This document shows, in pieces, positions 35,154-47,423 of a DNA stretch of 64,000 nucleotides (position 1 is its first letter; the number at the start of each line of letters is the position of its first letter). The position numbers and the translations under genes are program-made. The DNA is from Drosophila miranda (lineage: Eukaryota; Arthropoda; Insecta; Diptera; Drosophilidae). The DNA is taken from positions 23,082,913 to 23,146,912 of the forward strand of contig NC_046677.1 in assembly GCF_003369915.1 (NCBI RefSeq), in the 5' to 3' direction. Under the pieces are notes generated by a model. It worked only from the letters and a program-made list of their open reading frames with translations. It had not been told where the DNA came from and searched no databases.

Positions 35154-38100
35154 CTAGAAGTCACTGATTTCGCCCTCAGTCTCTGGATATGTGCAGGAGA
35201 AGGGAGTTAGAAGCCAATTGCAGAGGCCCTTGTTGCCGCCGCCGTTGCCCTCATGGCGGTGCCGATGCTTCTTGTGGCCGCCGACGCCATGGCTATGCCG
35301 CTGATAGTTGCCCGTGGCGGAACCCCCACCACCTGCTCCGTAGCCTCCTCCTCCGCCGCCTGATATGGTGATGCGATGCCGCTGGCCCTTGGACATGCCC
35401 GAGGCGAAGCTGCTCTCGTCAGAGTCCCGCACGGTGGCCACACTGTGGTAGCCGCTCTCCGCCCGTCGCGATATACCCGAATGCTTCGAAGTACGCGGCG
35501 TGGAGTTGGAGTCATGGCCGCTGTCGTACGCCTCGGAGCTGGTGTTCAGCGGCAGCAGTGGCAGCCTCGACTGCGCCGCCAGTGGCAGTATGTTCGTGAT
35601 CTCATTGAGCTTATGCTGGGCATCCTCCAGGGAGTTCCTCTTGCCCACCGCCGCTGCCATGGCCTTCTCGTCCAGCTCGCAGATGTCGTCGTGCTGTGGC
35701 GCGAAACGCTTCTCGCTTTTGGGCAGACTCGGATCGGAGGCGCCATCCGGCTGTCGCAACAAAGCGTAATCATCCATTCCGGCAATCTCCATGATGCCAT
35801 TGAGACTCGGCAGCGATCCCTGGCTGGGGCTGTGCGACGGCTGTTTGGGCGGACTCGGCGTCAGGCGGTAGGCGGGCTCGCTGCAGACGCTGCTCTGGCC
35901 CACATTGAACCGGAACACGGGCTCGCTGAACACACTGCTCACGTCCGTGCGGAAGAGCGCGGCGGAGGGCGTGACCTCGGCCATGGCCAATTGGGAGGTG
36001 AAGATCTCATGGAGGCGTGCCAGTTGATCGAACTGATGTCTGCAGAGAGTAGAAAGAAGAGCGAACGGGAAGGGGATATTAGTGTCTGTCTCGCAGAGGG
36101 ATTATTGATTCATGATTAGAGCTGACTAGCTTTGCCAGTCTTTTCGACACATTGCAAAACGCTGTACTCTGGAAATATGCTTTAGATAGAAGAATCCCAC
36201 TTACCTTGCTCTTTCTCCGCACTCGCTGAAGGATTCACAGGCCATATTGAAGCTGGACACAAAGGAGAGATTGTCGCAGTGGCTCAGAGCCGAAAGCGGA
36301 TGCATTGAATGCTCCTGTTCCCGGGCCATGGTGCGGGCAATCTCCTCCTCGGTGACCTGCAGTCCACAGTCGATGCTGCGCTGTGAGGAGGGGCGATGAT
36401 GTTGATGCTGATGATGCGAGGAGGAGGCACGACTGGCCACGAGATCGGCCTCGTGAAGATGTTCCCTGGAGACATGCCGCGAGAGCATGCGATGCAGGCT
36501 GTCGTGCGAGATGTCCCTGGAGCCCAAAGGATCGTCGAACAGGGGCAGAGCGGGTGGCACTTCCGAGGGACCGCTATCCTGATCCTCATCGCCATCCGGC
36601 GGCAGTGACATGTCCTGGCCGAGGAGCGGCTGGCTCTCGAAGCACTGCTGTGGAAGATCCATCGATTGTTGTTCGGGAAGGAATGCAGGTCTCTCGGGCA
36701 GATCCAATGATTTCTGCTTCAGCTGCGACAGCTTCCAATGCAGGGCCGTGGGGGAATTGCTGGCCGACACCGTGGCCGGACTCTGGAAGACTTGCGACGT
36801 TTGAGTCTCCACCCACTGCCGGATCATGGTCTTCTTGTGCGAGTCCATGAAGCCATAGCCCTGCGTCTGAGCCCCAGCCGCTGGGAGATTACCGGCCGTG
36901 AGGGACCGACACGACAGGGATTTGGGTCCATCCACCCACGTCTCGCACTGCTTCACGTGATTCACTTCCCGCATCAGGTGCCGTGCCTCCGCCACTTTGG
37001 CTCTGGACACTCGTGGTCCATCGATCCATTGCTCCTCCGTGATCTTTCGCATGCCTGCTTCCAGTTGTTCCAAGGCTGCTCCCGGATGTGCGCCGGCATG
37101 GGCTCCGGAATGCGCTCTACGTAGAGGAGAGCCTTTGGGCGAGGGCACATTGGACCCCTTGGAGACCATATGTCGGGGTATGGGTATTGGCGATCCGTGG
37201 GCAATCTGCTGTTGCTGTTGCTGCTGTTCGTGTGGGACCAGAGGCGACGAACAGGCTCCTGCTCCAGCTTGACGTTTGAGGCTGCCCATGGGACTATTTC
37301 CGGGAAGCTTTTTGACTGCGTGAAAGGAGGAAAATGTCGAAAACCAAAAGGATTAGCTATGAAATCGGGTGCTGAAAGATTCTTCAGACCATAAAGCAGT
37401 AAAATACTATCTACGGATCCCACATATTTCCCAGCGTGTAGCCTTTTGTTTGTTTTAACACCCATAAATTCCCATATTTTGTCCTCGTTCTTCGACCATT
37501 CCCATCCTTACTTCTGGTCTTTGGGTTTCTATTTTATTTACTTACCCTTCTCCCCAGCTGCTGCCATTGCCTTCTTCATCATCATGGGACTGGACAGACC
37601 CGCTTTCATCTGCGTTGGCGGCTTCTCCAGGCCACTACCCTTGAGGGCCTTGCTCATTATCGCCCGATTGTCGCCGGCACTGAGCGATGGCAGATACACA
37701 GGCGGATGTTCGCCGTCGGTGGCATCGTCGTTGGGTCCCATATAGATGACCGTATCGGCGGAGATTTCAGAGCTGGAGGGATCCGCCCCAGAGCCGGCTG
37801 AGGAGCCGCCGCCGCCGCTGAGGCCTTGTGCGAGGCCTACGGCCAGGGGCATGGGGACGCGATGCTTGCGGCGGCGCAGGCGATGGATGCGGGAGGCAAT
37901 CTGAATGGTGGAGAGGGCATCCTGGTAGCTCTGCTCGTGCAGGACGTGGGCCACAATCGCCACGTGGCAGGTGATGGGCGCCAAGCAGTCCTTGAGCAGC
38001 GGCGTCAGCGGGTGGTCCTTGTGCGGCGGATGCCTCTGGCCCGACAATATGGCCAGCAGTATGTTCCCAATCCCCGACAGGGGCAGACCCCCGCTGCGAT

Positions 38101-41100
38101 TGGCACAGCCGCCCAAGTCGATGATATGTAAACGGCTCCGACCGCCAGCCACTGTAAATCACAAGGAAAAAAGAAAGGGCGATTGGGGAGTCAGAGGTTG
38201 AGTGTGGAAATGGGGATTGGGTGAGGATTGGAGTTCGTGTTGGAGTAGGAAATGCGACACTTTAATGGTGCTGCTGCCTCCCCGTCTAGTGCCAGTCAAG
38301 CATTTAGCGGGCCACTTGAGTGGCAACAGCAACAACAACAGCAGCCGCCACTCCGCCACACAACCCAGCAACCCTGCAACCCTGCAACCCACAACAAAAG
38401 GCAATAAGAAAGAAAGAAGAGGGACCGAAGCTGTTGATACCCTTGCAGATTTTTTTGCTTTTCACCTGTAGAAAGCCATAATCATCTAGTGTGGGTCTTT
38501 CTTCGATTCTTCGTTAGACTTCGTAACCTTATAACTTTTCCCCCTTGGCCTTGACACCGCAGATCAAAATCGTGCACTTTTTGATAGGTTCCTGACTTCT
38601 AAGTATTCTTTAATCACTCTAATATGAAATTCAACTTTTTAATGTTTAACTATTCGTCTGAAAACTATATAATTTAGTATTCCAATCTTAGAGGTTCCAA
38701 TCTTATATACAGCATGAACCAAAAAAGGAAAACTCTGTGTCCATACATATTTAAAAACTACGGGAATAAGGAAATACTATATATTCCATAACAACGGACA
38801 GACGGCAATCGGTTTCTTCGTATCGAATTTTCTATAGCTGGGGAGATTCTTCAGTCATCTGCTATAAACCATACCCCCTTTCTCTCTTTTTTGGCAAGGG
38901 TATCACATATTCCCGTCAAACAATAAGGTAGACACTTACCACCCCCCTTGCGGGACAGGCTGTACTGGTAGACATGCAGCGTAAAGATGAGGGCGGACTC
39001 CAAGGGGGCCGTGCCCCCGCCTGCAGGCGTGGAAGTAGAACCGGAACTTTTTAAGCGTCCGGCCAGAGCGGAATCGAGAAAGAGCGCCGCACGCTCGGCG
39101 GTGGGTGCACGTAGTTCCGTTGGACCGCCAAGGAAGTCGTCACGCAAATAAATCCCCGGGGAGTCGTCAGATTCTGTGTAGTCGGAGTAGGAGTAGCAGG
39201 AGTTCCAGCAGCAGGAGTAGCAGGAGTTAACGATGGAGTCCAGAGTAAGACAAAGACGGAGACGGAGACCGAGAGGTAGATGGGGAGTGAATGAAAAGGA
39301 CATTAGGTTTTTATGTTGGAATAAACGCCACATTCTATGAGCACTGCCAGGGGACGACTGAGAACCAGGAGAACCAGAGAGGGCGAGAGGAGGGAGGTAA
39401 TGGGAGGGAGGGAGGTAAGTGGGTGAGGTGGCATGGGGCATATGGAAGGAACACTGGTTCGCAGGTTAAGTTTATTCAAATTGTGCCAGTTACGACGCGA
39501 CGACCCGACCCCAGTCATCATCATCATCGCCATTCGCCCATGGCCCAGGGGCAACATTACAACACGCCCCCTCAATGTCCATTCATTTTGCCCCACCCCC
39601 AACTCCCTGGCAGCAAACAGGTGGCATGAAAACCCATGCCACAGCAACTATCTCTGGTGCCCCTTGTGCCCCATCCATCTGCTTACCAGCCGCATGCGAG
39701 ATGAGCAAATCCGTGGAGAGTGCATCCGGTTTTGTGGCACTAACGCCCACAGCGCTAACGCGCACTGAGAATCGAGCTCCGCTCTTCTGCCGTCGCTCCT
39801 GGATGCCCTTGTAGAGCCAGGCTATGGCACAGGGGGCGGCTCCCAGAGAACATGCCGCCACAGACCCTGTTCCAGTCCCAGTCGCAGCCCCAGCCCCAGT
39901 GGCCACATCGCCACCCAAAACCGTGTGGGGCTGGCCAGTGGAGGGGTAGCCCATCGCCAGCAGGCAGCCATCGGAGCCCTCCAGTACCGCGGGAATCACT
40001 TCGCTGAGGGCCGATGCACACACATCCGACTGAAACGGGGGGAAGAGAGTAAAGGGGAAGTGAATAAAGAACGGAATAAGGGATGGCATGGGGTACCCCT
40101 AATGTGGGGTCTGATTGGGGGTTAATTCGATTATTCGATTGCTGATTAGAACAACAACTATTCGGGAGGGAGGGTAGATTATATCTTTTAATTCGATTCG
40201 ATTGGGTATTTATTGTAGTTTGAGGGCTTGTCTGATGAGAGATGAGTGATGTGATGCCACTTTACGGGTCATAAACCTCGTGAATGGATTAATGTGGTCT
40301 CTGGAAATAATGGAATATGATGTGGGAATAGTTTTGTGTGTTCCTGACAATAGTTTTGTGACTTCTATTTTTGGGTGGGTTTTAACATGAGAATTGAATT
40401 TTATTTTAGCGAGGGTGACACGTCTACATTTTCTTTGCTGTTTTTAATAAACCTATCGTGTGGGGCTTCAATTTTTTCAATTCATCATAAACTTTGCTTT
40501 TTCTAATTTTACTTTTTACTTTTACTATTTTAAATTATTTTCTAGGTCTAAAATTGGTCTACTGATTGATGTTTATCAGTTAAAGTTATATAAAATGAGC
40601 AAATTTGAAATCTTTATCGAATTGGGATCAACATTTCATCTACTGAATCTTTTTCCTAATCATTTTCTTCCCAAGAGATCTTAACATAGTTTCCCTTTTA
40701 TTCCTAAAAATTCCTTAGAGTTTCATATCTTCTTCACGTACACATTTCGGTAAACTTATCAACATTTTCATGGTATTATTCAAACTCATCTTTTCAAATT
40801 TCAAAAGTTATTTTCTCTGATCCTATTAAACGTTATATTTGTCGTATTAAATTCATTGAAATCTTGAACCGATCAACTATTAATTATCCTAAAAAGTTAT
40901 ATGTATCCAAGAGATCTCCGAATCTCTTGAATTTCATTTGTTTAATTCTCGTGTAGTGAAAATATTCTCAAATCAAATATTAAAGTGATTTTTTAAGAAC
41001 ATAAACCTAGCAAATAAACTATTCTATCGCACCCAGAAAGTTTTTCGATATATTCTGAAAAGTTTTAACTACCTTTCCCATAGAATCCATAAACCTCTCT

Positions 41101-41439
41101 CACCTGTTTATCCTCTGCGGTGAAGAGATTATCAAATGCAAACATTTTGGGCGCTGCCACCATGGGTCCTCGCTCCTGGGCTGCCTGCGGGGGCGGACAC
41201 ACATTCCGGGGATCGGTGAGCGTCACCTGACGCTTCTTCTTGTCCAGAGCCATGAATTCGGGCTCCCCGTTGGAGTCCTTGTCCGGGGCTCTGTCGGAGA
41301 CCCGCAGCATGACCTTCACTTTGCCAACGCCGTAGCATTCGCGGCTGCTGAGGCGTCGCGCTAGACCCGGCGGCATGGGCGGCGGGGCACGCTGCAGTGC
41401 ACCGCAGAAGCCGCCGTTCCGGGAGATGCTAGAGGCCAT
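35154..41439 (-). CDS. CG14535: KIF26-type kinesin-like protein with degenerate motor
   Basis: Six coding exons on the minus strand: 41439-41104, 40029-39687, 39173-38940, 38151-37546, 37315-36205 and 36039-35154. They join in frame to 1,171 aa. The ATG at 41439 has strong Kozak context (CCAGCCATGG) and begins MASSISRNGGFCGALQRAPP. The first ~450 residues align with a kinesin motor: GKVKVMLRV, KMFAFDNLF, LSEVIPAVLEGSDGCLLAMG, SRLHIIDLGGC, LPLSGIGNILLAILSG and RDHP-like KDHPLTPLLKDCL. However, the P-loop reads GYPSTGQPHT without GKT, and switch II is DLGGC rather than DLAGSE. The C-terminal half is Ser/Pro/His-rich with WVDGPK-type repeats and ends EGEISDF. Vertebrate KIF26 proteins are non-motile microtubule binders in signalling and neuronal wiring. 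The same role here is an inference. 5' UTR exons were not located. Confidence 0.95.
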
Positions 41440-44400
41440 GGCTGGTGCTGCTGCTTCTCCTTCTCCTTCTGTTCGTCCTTTGTTTGTGGCTGCCACAGTT
41501 GTGGAAGTTTATGGCTGGAAGCACTTTGGTTTCCTTTTTGGATTTGAAGCGGAATAAAATTGGGAGTTAATAAGAATCCCAAATGATTGGACGCCGCATT
41601 CCGCCGAGCTTCCGTTTTTACGACAGGGATCTCGGAATGCAATCCTCAATATCTCTACGTATTCCCCACACACATCCACACACAATGTTTGCTTTATATC
41701 TTTGCCAAAAGATTTTATGGCTCTTTAAATAGTTGCCAGCATCTTGCCAGAGTTTTGTGGCCCCCGTCATAAATTGCGATTTCGGCTCGGGCCAATGGGC
41801 ATAAGTTATTTGAACCAGGCCAGGGCCCCCAAAATAAGGGTATCTCTCTACCACCCGTCTATGGTAATGGCCATAACACTTTCTCTTTATGGTTATGGGC
41901 CATCTGTTTATTGGGCATATGCTGCTTCACTGTACTATCATCACTTTCCACTATCACTGTCTCGCTGTCACACTGTCACTGTCTCACTGTCACTTAGTTG
42001 TGCTCTAAGCTCGTGTTTTATTCACTTGTAGCATCTTGTGCATAAACTCCAGATTTATGTTGAATTTGTTTAGGGTTTTATGTGCTTTTATTAGGCAAAT
42101 TATACGCCTGCCTGGACATCTTCAAGGGTCCACTCTTGGCAGGACCACAGGGGTCCTTTGGCCTGTAGACTGTTGTTATCTTTTGTCATATTTTATGTCA
42201 TTATAATGTTTCGTTTCAGCTTTATTTGTACAAACTTTCTTGTAAATTAATTTATTTGGGGACTGTTTTTGCTTGGGGATTGGGGGGACATCTTTTCAAA
42301 TGGTATTTTTATAGCCGGTGCTTAAGAGAGAAATTTCATTCTACAAGAAATTATATTCTGTAAAAGGCAGAAGAAAGCTGTTTTTTGAAGAAATGATTTT
42401 AGCACAAGAATCCTTTCATAATTCCTGCTAGAGATCGATTCTAGATCTACAAAGATGATCATTCAAAATCGCCATTAAAAATTCTAGTTCCACCAATCAT
42501 TGGATGTTGTAATTTGATATATTAAAATTATATAACATTTTCCAACTATTTTTATTAAACCATACCTTTAAAGTAATCTTTTCTATATTTTATTTACAAG
42601 TTAATTAATTAATTATCATTAAAATAATATTATCAAACTTAAATGCCAGTATTTTCCTATTATCCTTAGGAATATTTCTTATAAATCATAATTGTATTCC
42701 TTTAGATTTATTCTACGCCTTAAAATTTTCAAAGTATTCCTTTAGTATTCTTCCTGATTATCATTGTAAAATATTTAAAAGATCGCTTTACATTTAAATT
42801 CCTTGACATTTTAACTACCCATCGTTTATTTTTTTAAACTTATACTTTCTTAAACTTTTTCTTTTAGATTGTTAAGAATCATTTACTCAGATGTTACATC
42901 CTTAACATCATTATACTACCAACTTTGCTCCTAAATATTTTATGTATTTTCCTCAATTTTTAAAGTACATCATTATCTCTAATGGAACTTGTTATATTTT
43001 TCTACCATTACTTATAATGGCTTGCAAATGAATTTGTAAAATATTCATGTAAATTTCCTGGGGAAATGTTTCAAATTATGTGTAATAAGATCTTTGAAAC
43101 TTTTTCCTACAACATTTTTATGTGATTTTCTCCGTCTTCAAGGAATACTTTTTGCAATCATTATCGTGTAATCCGACTTATGTATGTTTTCCATACTTTA
43201 TGTTCGAGGCATGCAAATTCCTTTGGACTCTCTCTCTGTCATCCTGCTCCTGCTGATGCTCCTGCTCTTTCTGTCAGGTTCTTCTACTGGGGGCCGTGAC
43301 ATTTCTTCAATGCCTTCATTATTATTTCAATTTGAGTGGGGAACGTGACATTTTTGCAACGTCTTTCATTAATATTGTCCCTATCCCTCCCCCCTTTTCT
43401 CAGGCCTATTCCCCTCATTCCATGTTTCCTCATTCCACTCTTCCATGCCCATTCCGCTGGCTCTTCTACGAGTAGTATTGCCTTGCTTCCTTCATGAATG
43501 ACAGGCAACAACTTGGGTCTGGGCTTGGGTTCAACTTCATTTTTCAGACTACACCTGCCACAACCTCTACGAGGACGTTTTTTTTTGTTTGCTCTCTTTC
43601 TGCTGCTCCTTCCTCCTTCTACCTTCTACCTTTTTCCCCTGCCTCTTTCTTCGCTTTTTTTGGCTTAACTTCGTTTTGTTTTGGAGCTGTCCACCTTTTG
43701 AGTTTTAGCTTTGGGCTTTTCACACAAATCGATTGGCAATGCCTTCTAATTGTACGACGCGACCGACGACGCACAATGGCGCGGGGGGCTGGCTGTCAGT
43801 CAGCGGGGTGGTAGGGGGCAGGTCTCTCTTTGGCACAACACACACACACACTCGCACACACAGAAACAACGGGCACACGCTAACGGTATAACAAACACAA
43901 ACCCTTTTTTTATGACTGGCAATTTCTTGTTGCTGTTGATTTCATCTTTGGCTTTTGCGATTCGCTTATTCGGTTTCGCTTAAACATGATTTACACTGTA
44001 CTACACACGCTTCGAACACATCCAAACTTCTTCTGCTCCGACTTTTGCTTCGATTTGTTGTTGGTTGTTTGGTTCATCCACTCATTCACGCGACGCGAAC
44101 GACGCCAGTCGCGTGCCGTTTCCGTTGGCATTACAATTTCAACTGCCGTTAGACGTCGCTGGCTTTGGTGGAAGAGCCAGACGGCACACGTTTTGGGGCG
44201 CGCTCTCCCCATTCATTGCGCAGGCGTGCGAGAAGGGAGGAGAGTCAGCGTTTAGTAGAGTGTTGTTTTTGCTGGCAATGCCTCCCACCCAAGGGTGGCC
44301 TTTGGTAAGGTACGGCATGGCACTTGAACACATGCCAGTACGACTATAACTTCTTCATAAGGGGTGTTTAAGCTTATCCTGTAGCATCATACTGAATGCC

Positions 44401-46781
44401 ATACTATCTGGCCAAGGAAATCGTGAAAATCTGTTTCATCCTCAATCTATGCCTGAAAAACGAAACGATAATACATATGTATGTGCATACTAGAGTGCAG
44501 AAACACATTCCCATCGGATCATTATTACAATTAGAATGAACAAAAATTAAAATTTAAAGCGCTGTTGCTGTTTGGCTCTTAGAACCCCTGCCCTGCCTTT
44601 CAAATATTGTTATTCCTATTTAAAACCTAGTTGTTACCATTTGTTGGTTCAAAATCATTGAGTAGACAAACAACGTGCTTCTCGAATATCTACGAATGCC
44701 ATACCTTCTATAAATAAACCTTGCTTCTGGCTTGCATTTGATGCTCTTTCGAGTTTGTTCTTTGATTTCTCGGGTTTGTTCTTTGATTTCGGAAGCTCTT
44801 CGGCTCATTGCCTGCCTCTCTTTACTCTCTCCTCTCACTACCTTCCCAAGGCAATCAAGCTCTCTCCCTCGCTTCTCTCTCGCCGACTAAAAATCCAGCC
44901 TTCTCTTTGGTCTCGCTCTTTCGTGCCCTGCTGCTTGCTTTTCTCTTTCTTCTTTTAATGCTTGAAGCATTAAGGCTCAGGTAAACAAAATCAGCGGGGC
45001 TTAAACAAAAGGAACATCGTAAATGATGTTTATATTGTAGACATTCACAAGAAGCGTCACAGAAAACAAAAAAAATGGAAAAAGAATAAGAAAGCACACA
45101 CTCTCACACGTGCACTCTCTCACAATGATAGTTGTTGCTGTTGGAATGATGGCTGCTGGAGCGTCACTTAAGTGCCGCTTGGTGATGTTGCATGGCAGCA
45201 TGGCCTCGGCAGGGGGGGAGAGGATGGTGAATGGAGTGGCGGTGCTGGGCATGGATGAGTGTGTTACATACGAGTGGTATAGGGGTACGAGGGAGGGGCG
45301 AGGTGCGAGGTGGGGACAAATGCAAACGATGTGTTTTTAAGTCCGCTTACATTTTGGCAGGAGGCCTGTGAAGGAGCTTTTCGAGTGTGTGTGTTTGTGT
45401 GTGTGTGTTCTCTGGATGTTAGTGTTTGTTTGATTGTTTTTAAAAGGATGTGGATGCATGCATATTGCTGTATGGATGGAGTGGGTCCAGGGCTTACCTT
45501 TATTTTCCGTTCCGTTGGAGCTGTCCTTTCGAACGGCTCAATTATAATGGACAGAACCAAAAAACGATGAGATATAATGCCTAACCAAAAATGACTTTTG
45601 TACTTTAGATGTACTTTCGATGCCTTTTTAACCTAACCTTTTTGAGGAAAAGCCTACCGACGGTTGAAAAGAGGAATGAATGGAAATTATATAGAAATCC
45701 TATATAAGCCGATATAATGATAAAGAAAAATTTAAAAATACGGGCTGGTAGTTACTGAAACAAAATAAATACATTTCCACTCTATATTGGCTGCTGGCTG
45801 CCTTGCCTCTGGCCACCGCTGCTACATTTCAAAACTAGTATCGTGGGTGGAAGAAAATAAACAGTTTTAGTGATACCTATTTTATTCACTTTTTAACACC
45901 CACTTAAATGCTGCTAAACTAATTATCATAAAAATTCAGGAAGGGAGCTAAACGAAAAGCGTTTTTCCGCATAAGCTAAATCAAATTTGATGTAAGCCCA
46001 AAAGCCAAAGCCAAAAGCCAGCTGCAGCTTAAGTCCAAGTGAAAGGAGATAAGCAGTTTGGGAAGCACTGCCAGTGCTGCTGCTACAGTTTTGGAGTTTG
46101 GCCAAAAGCTCCATCTGTCGGTCTTGTTTGGAAATACGTTTGAGGTGGCAACGCCAGAAGCGTTGCAATTTGAAATTGAATTTTATATGGACACTAAAAT
46201 GTGGTGGAGTAGTGAAAGTAAACTAGTGAAAAATTTCAATTTAAGTATAAGAAATAATCCAAATACAATCGAGATGTTGTATGAAAAGAAAAATAAGAAT
46301 TTTAAGATTTTAACCTGTCTGTCATTATTAATTTATTGTCATTATTTTATTAAGACACGTAAATGGCTGTTGTTTGAGAGAGTTATTTCTGTTATAGACC
46401 CTATATTGTATAGAGTATAGAGTATAGAGCTAGAGTCCTCATGATCTTTGGAAAAACATGTCTTTCGGGAGAATATCTTCTCGAATATCTTCTTACAGAT
46501 CTGTAAGAATGTATAGATCTATATTCTTCTAGATAGAGACACTAAGATTCCAAGAAGGAATATGTAAAAGACGAAATATATTTGATATGTATGGGCATCA
46601 TAGCAAGATACTATAAAGAGGTTTTCCACTATGAAAAGTTATTATAGGAAGGAACAATGGAATAAGTCGATTTTTTCGTATATATTTTTTTGTATGTTTG
46701 AAATGCCAGCTCTTGAGATAAACTCTAAGTATATGTCGAAAAAACAGAGATAAGTTTTTTATACTGATAATTCGTTGAACG
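41440..46781. other. Region between CG14535 and TwdlE: presumed 5' UTR and regulatory DNA
   Basis: No convincing gene. It contains CACTGT-type repeats near 41950-41995, (CA)n near 43838-43862 and TG-rich sequence near 45380-45410. A minus-strand ORF at 46168-45926 (KRISKQDRQMELLAKLQN) reads like coding sequence over its first 30 residues only. Upstream non-coding exons of CG14535 probably lie here but I cannot place them. Confidence 0.4.
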
Positions 46782-46787
46782 TTTATT
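46782..46787 (-). promoter_or_regulatory. TwdlE: Candidate polyadenylation signal of TwdlE
   Basis: AATAAA on the minus strand about 640 bp past the stop; the nearest clear one I found. Confidence 0.35.
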
Positions 46788-47041
46788 TAGCCATTGATGT
46801 TATCGTTTTCTAACATATACATATATCGTACTTGAGTATCATTATCATTTATCGTTTCTTTCTTTTTTTGTTGTAATTTTTTTGTATTCGATTACTGTCT
46901 CTCGCATTCTCATTACTCATTAAAATTGTGTGCAAAACAACAACAGCAGCAGCAATGTGTGGAAACTTCTCTCGTTTGTTGGTAGATTTGCCTAGCGGAA
47001 AATGCATTTGCGATGAGTCAAGCATCGGTATCGGTATCGTC

Positions 47042-47049
47042 TATCGATA
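47042..47049. promoter_or_regulatory. DRE motif with tandem ATCGGT upstream
   Basis: Perfect TATCGATA preceded by GCATCGGTATCGGTATCGTC. No gene start is recognised nearby. Confidence 0.4.
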
Positions 47050-47423
47050 ACTAGTTCGCAGTGATCGCAGTGTGTGTGAATCGAGTGTGTATAACGCATC
47101 TTTCTTTTTGCTTAAAGACCTAGAACACTTAAGACTAAACAAACAATTTGAAACAAACAGCCTAGATGGGAAATGTTCTCATACATAGGTTTGTAGAAAC
47201 AAACTTCAGAGGTAAAAAATTACACAAGAAACAACAATAAATGGGATGAGAATAAAGGATGGAGGTATGGTATGGGGTGTCCCTTCGTTGTTTGTAAGTA
47301 AACTTTGTCACGCGTTAAAGTCGAGAGTTCCTCGACGTTTCCAGAGCAAAAATATTATAGATATGGTGTATGGGATTGCCATGAGCTGGGGTTGAGATTC
47401 GGTTGTGTGCGGGGAGGTTCCAC

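Noticed and set aside
35376-36119. 247-codon plus-strand ORF
   Set aside because: Antisense shadow of the last CG14535 exon.
41440-41496. Extended N-terminus for CG14535 starting at a GTG
   Set aside because: No ATG in the extension; the downstream ATG has an excellent Kozak context and matches the expected N-terminus.
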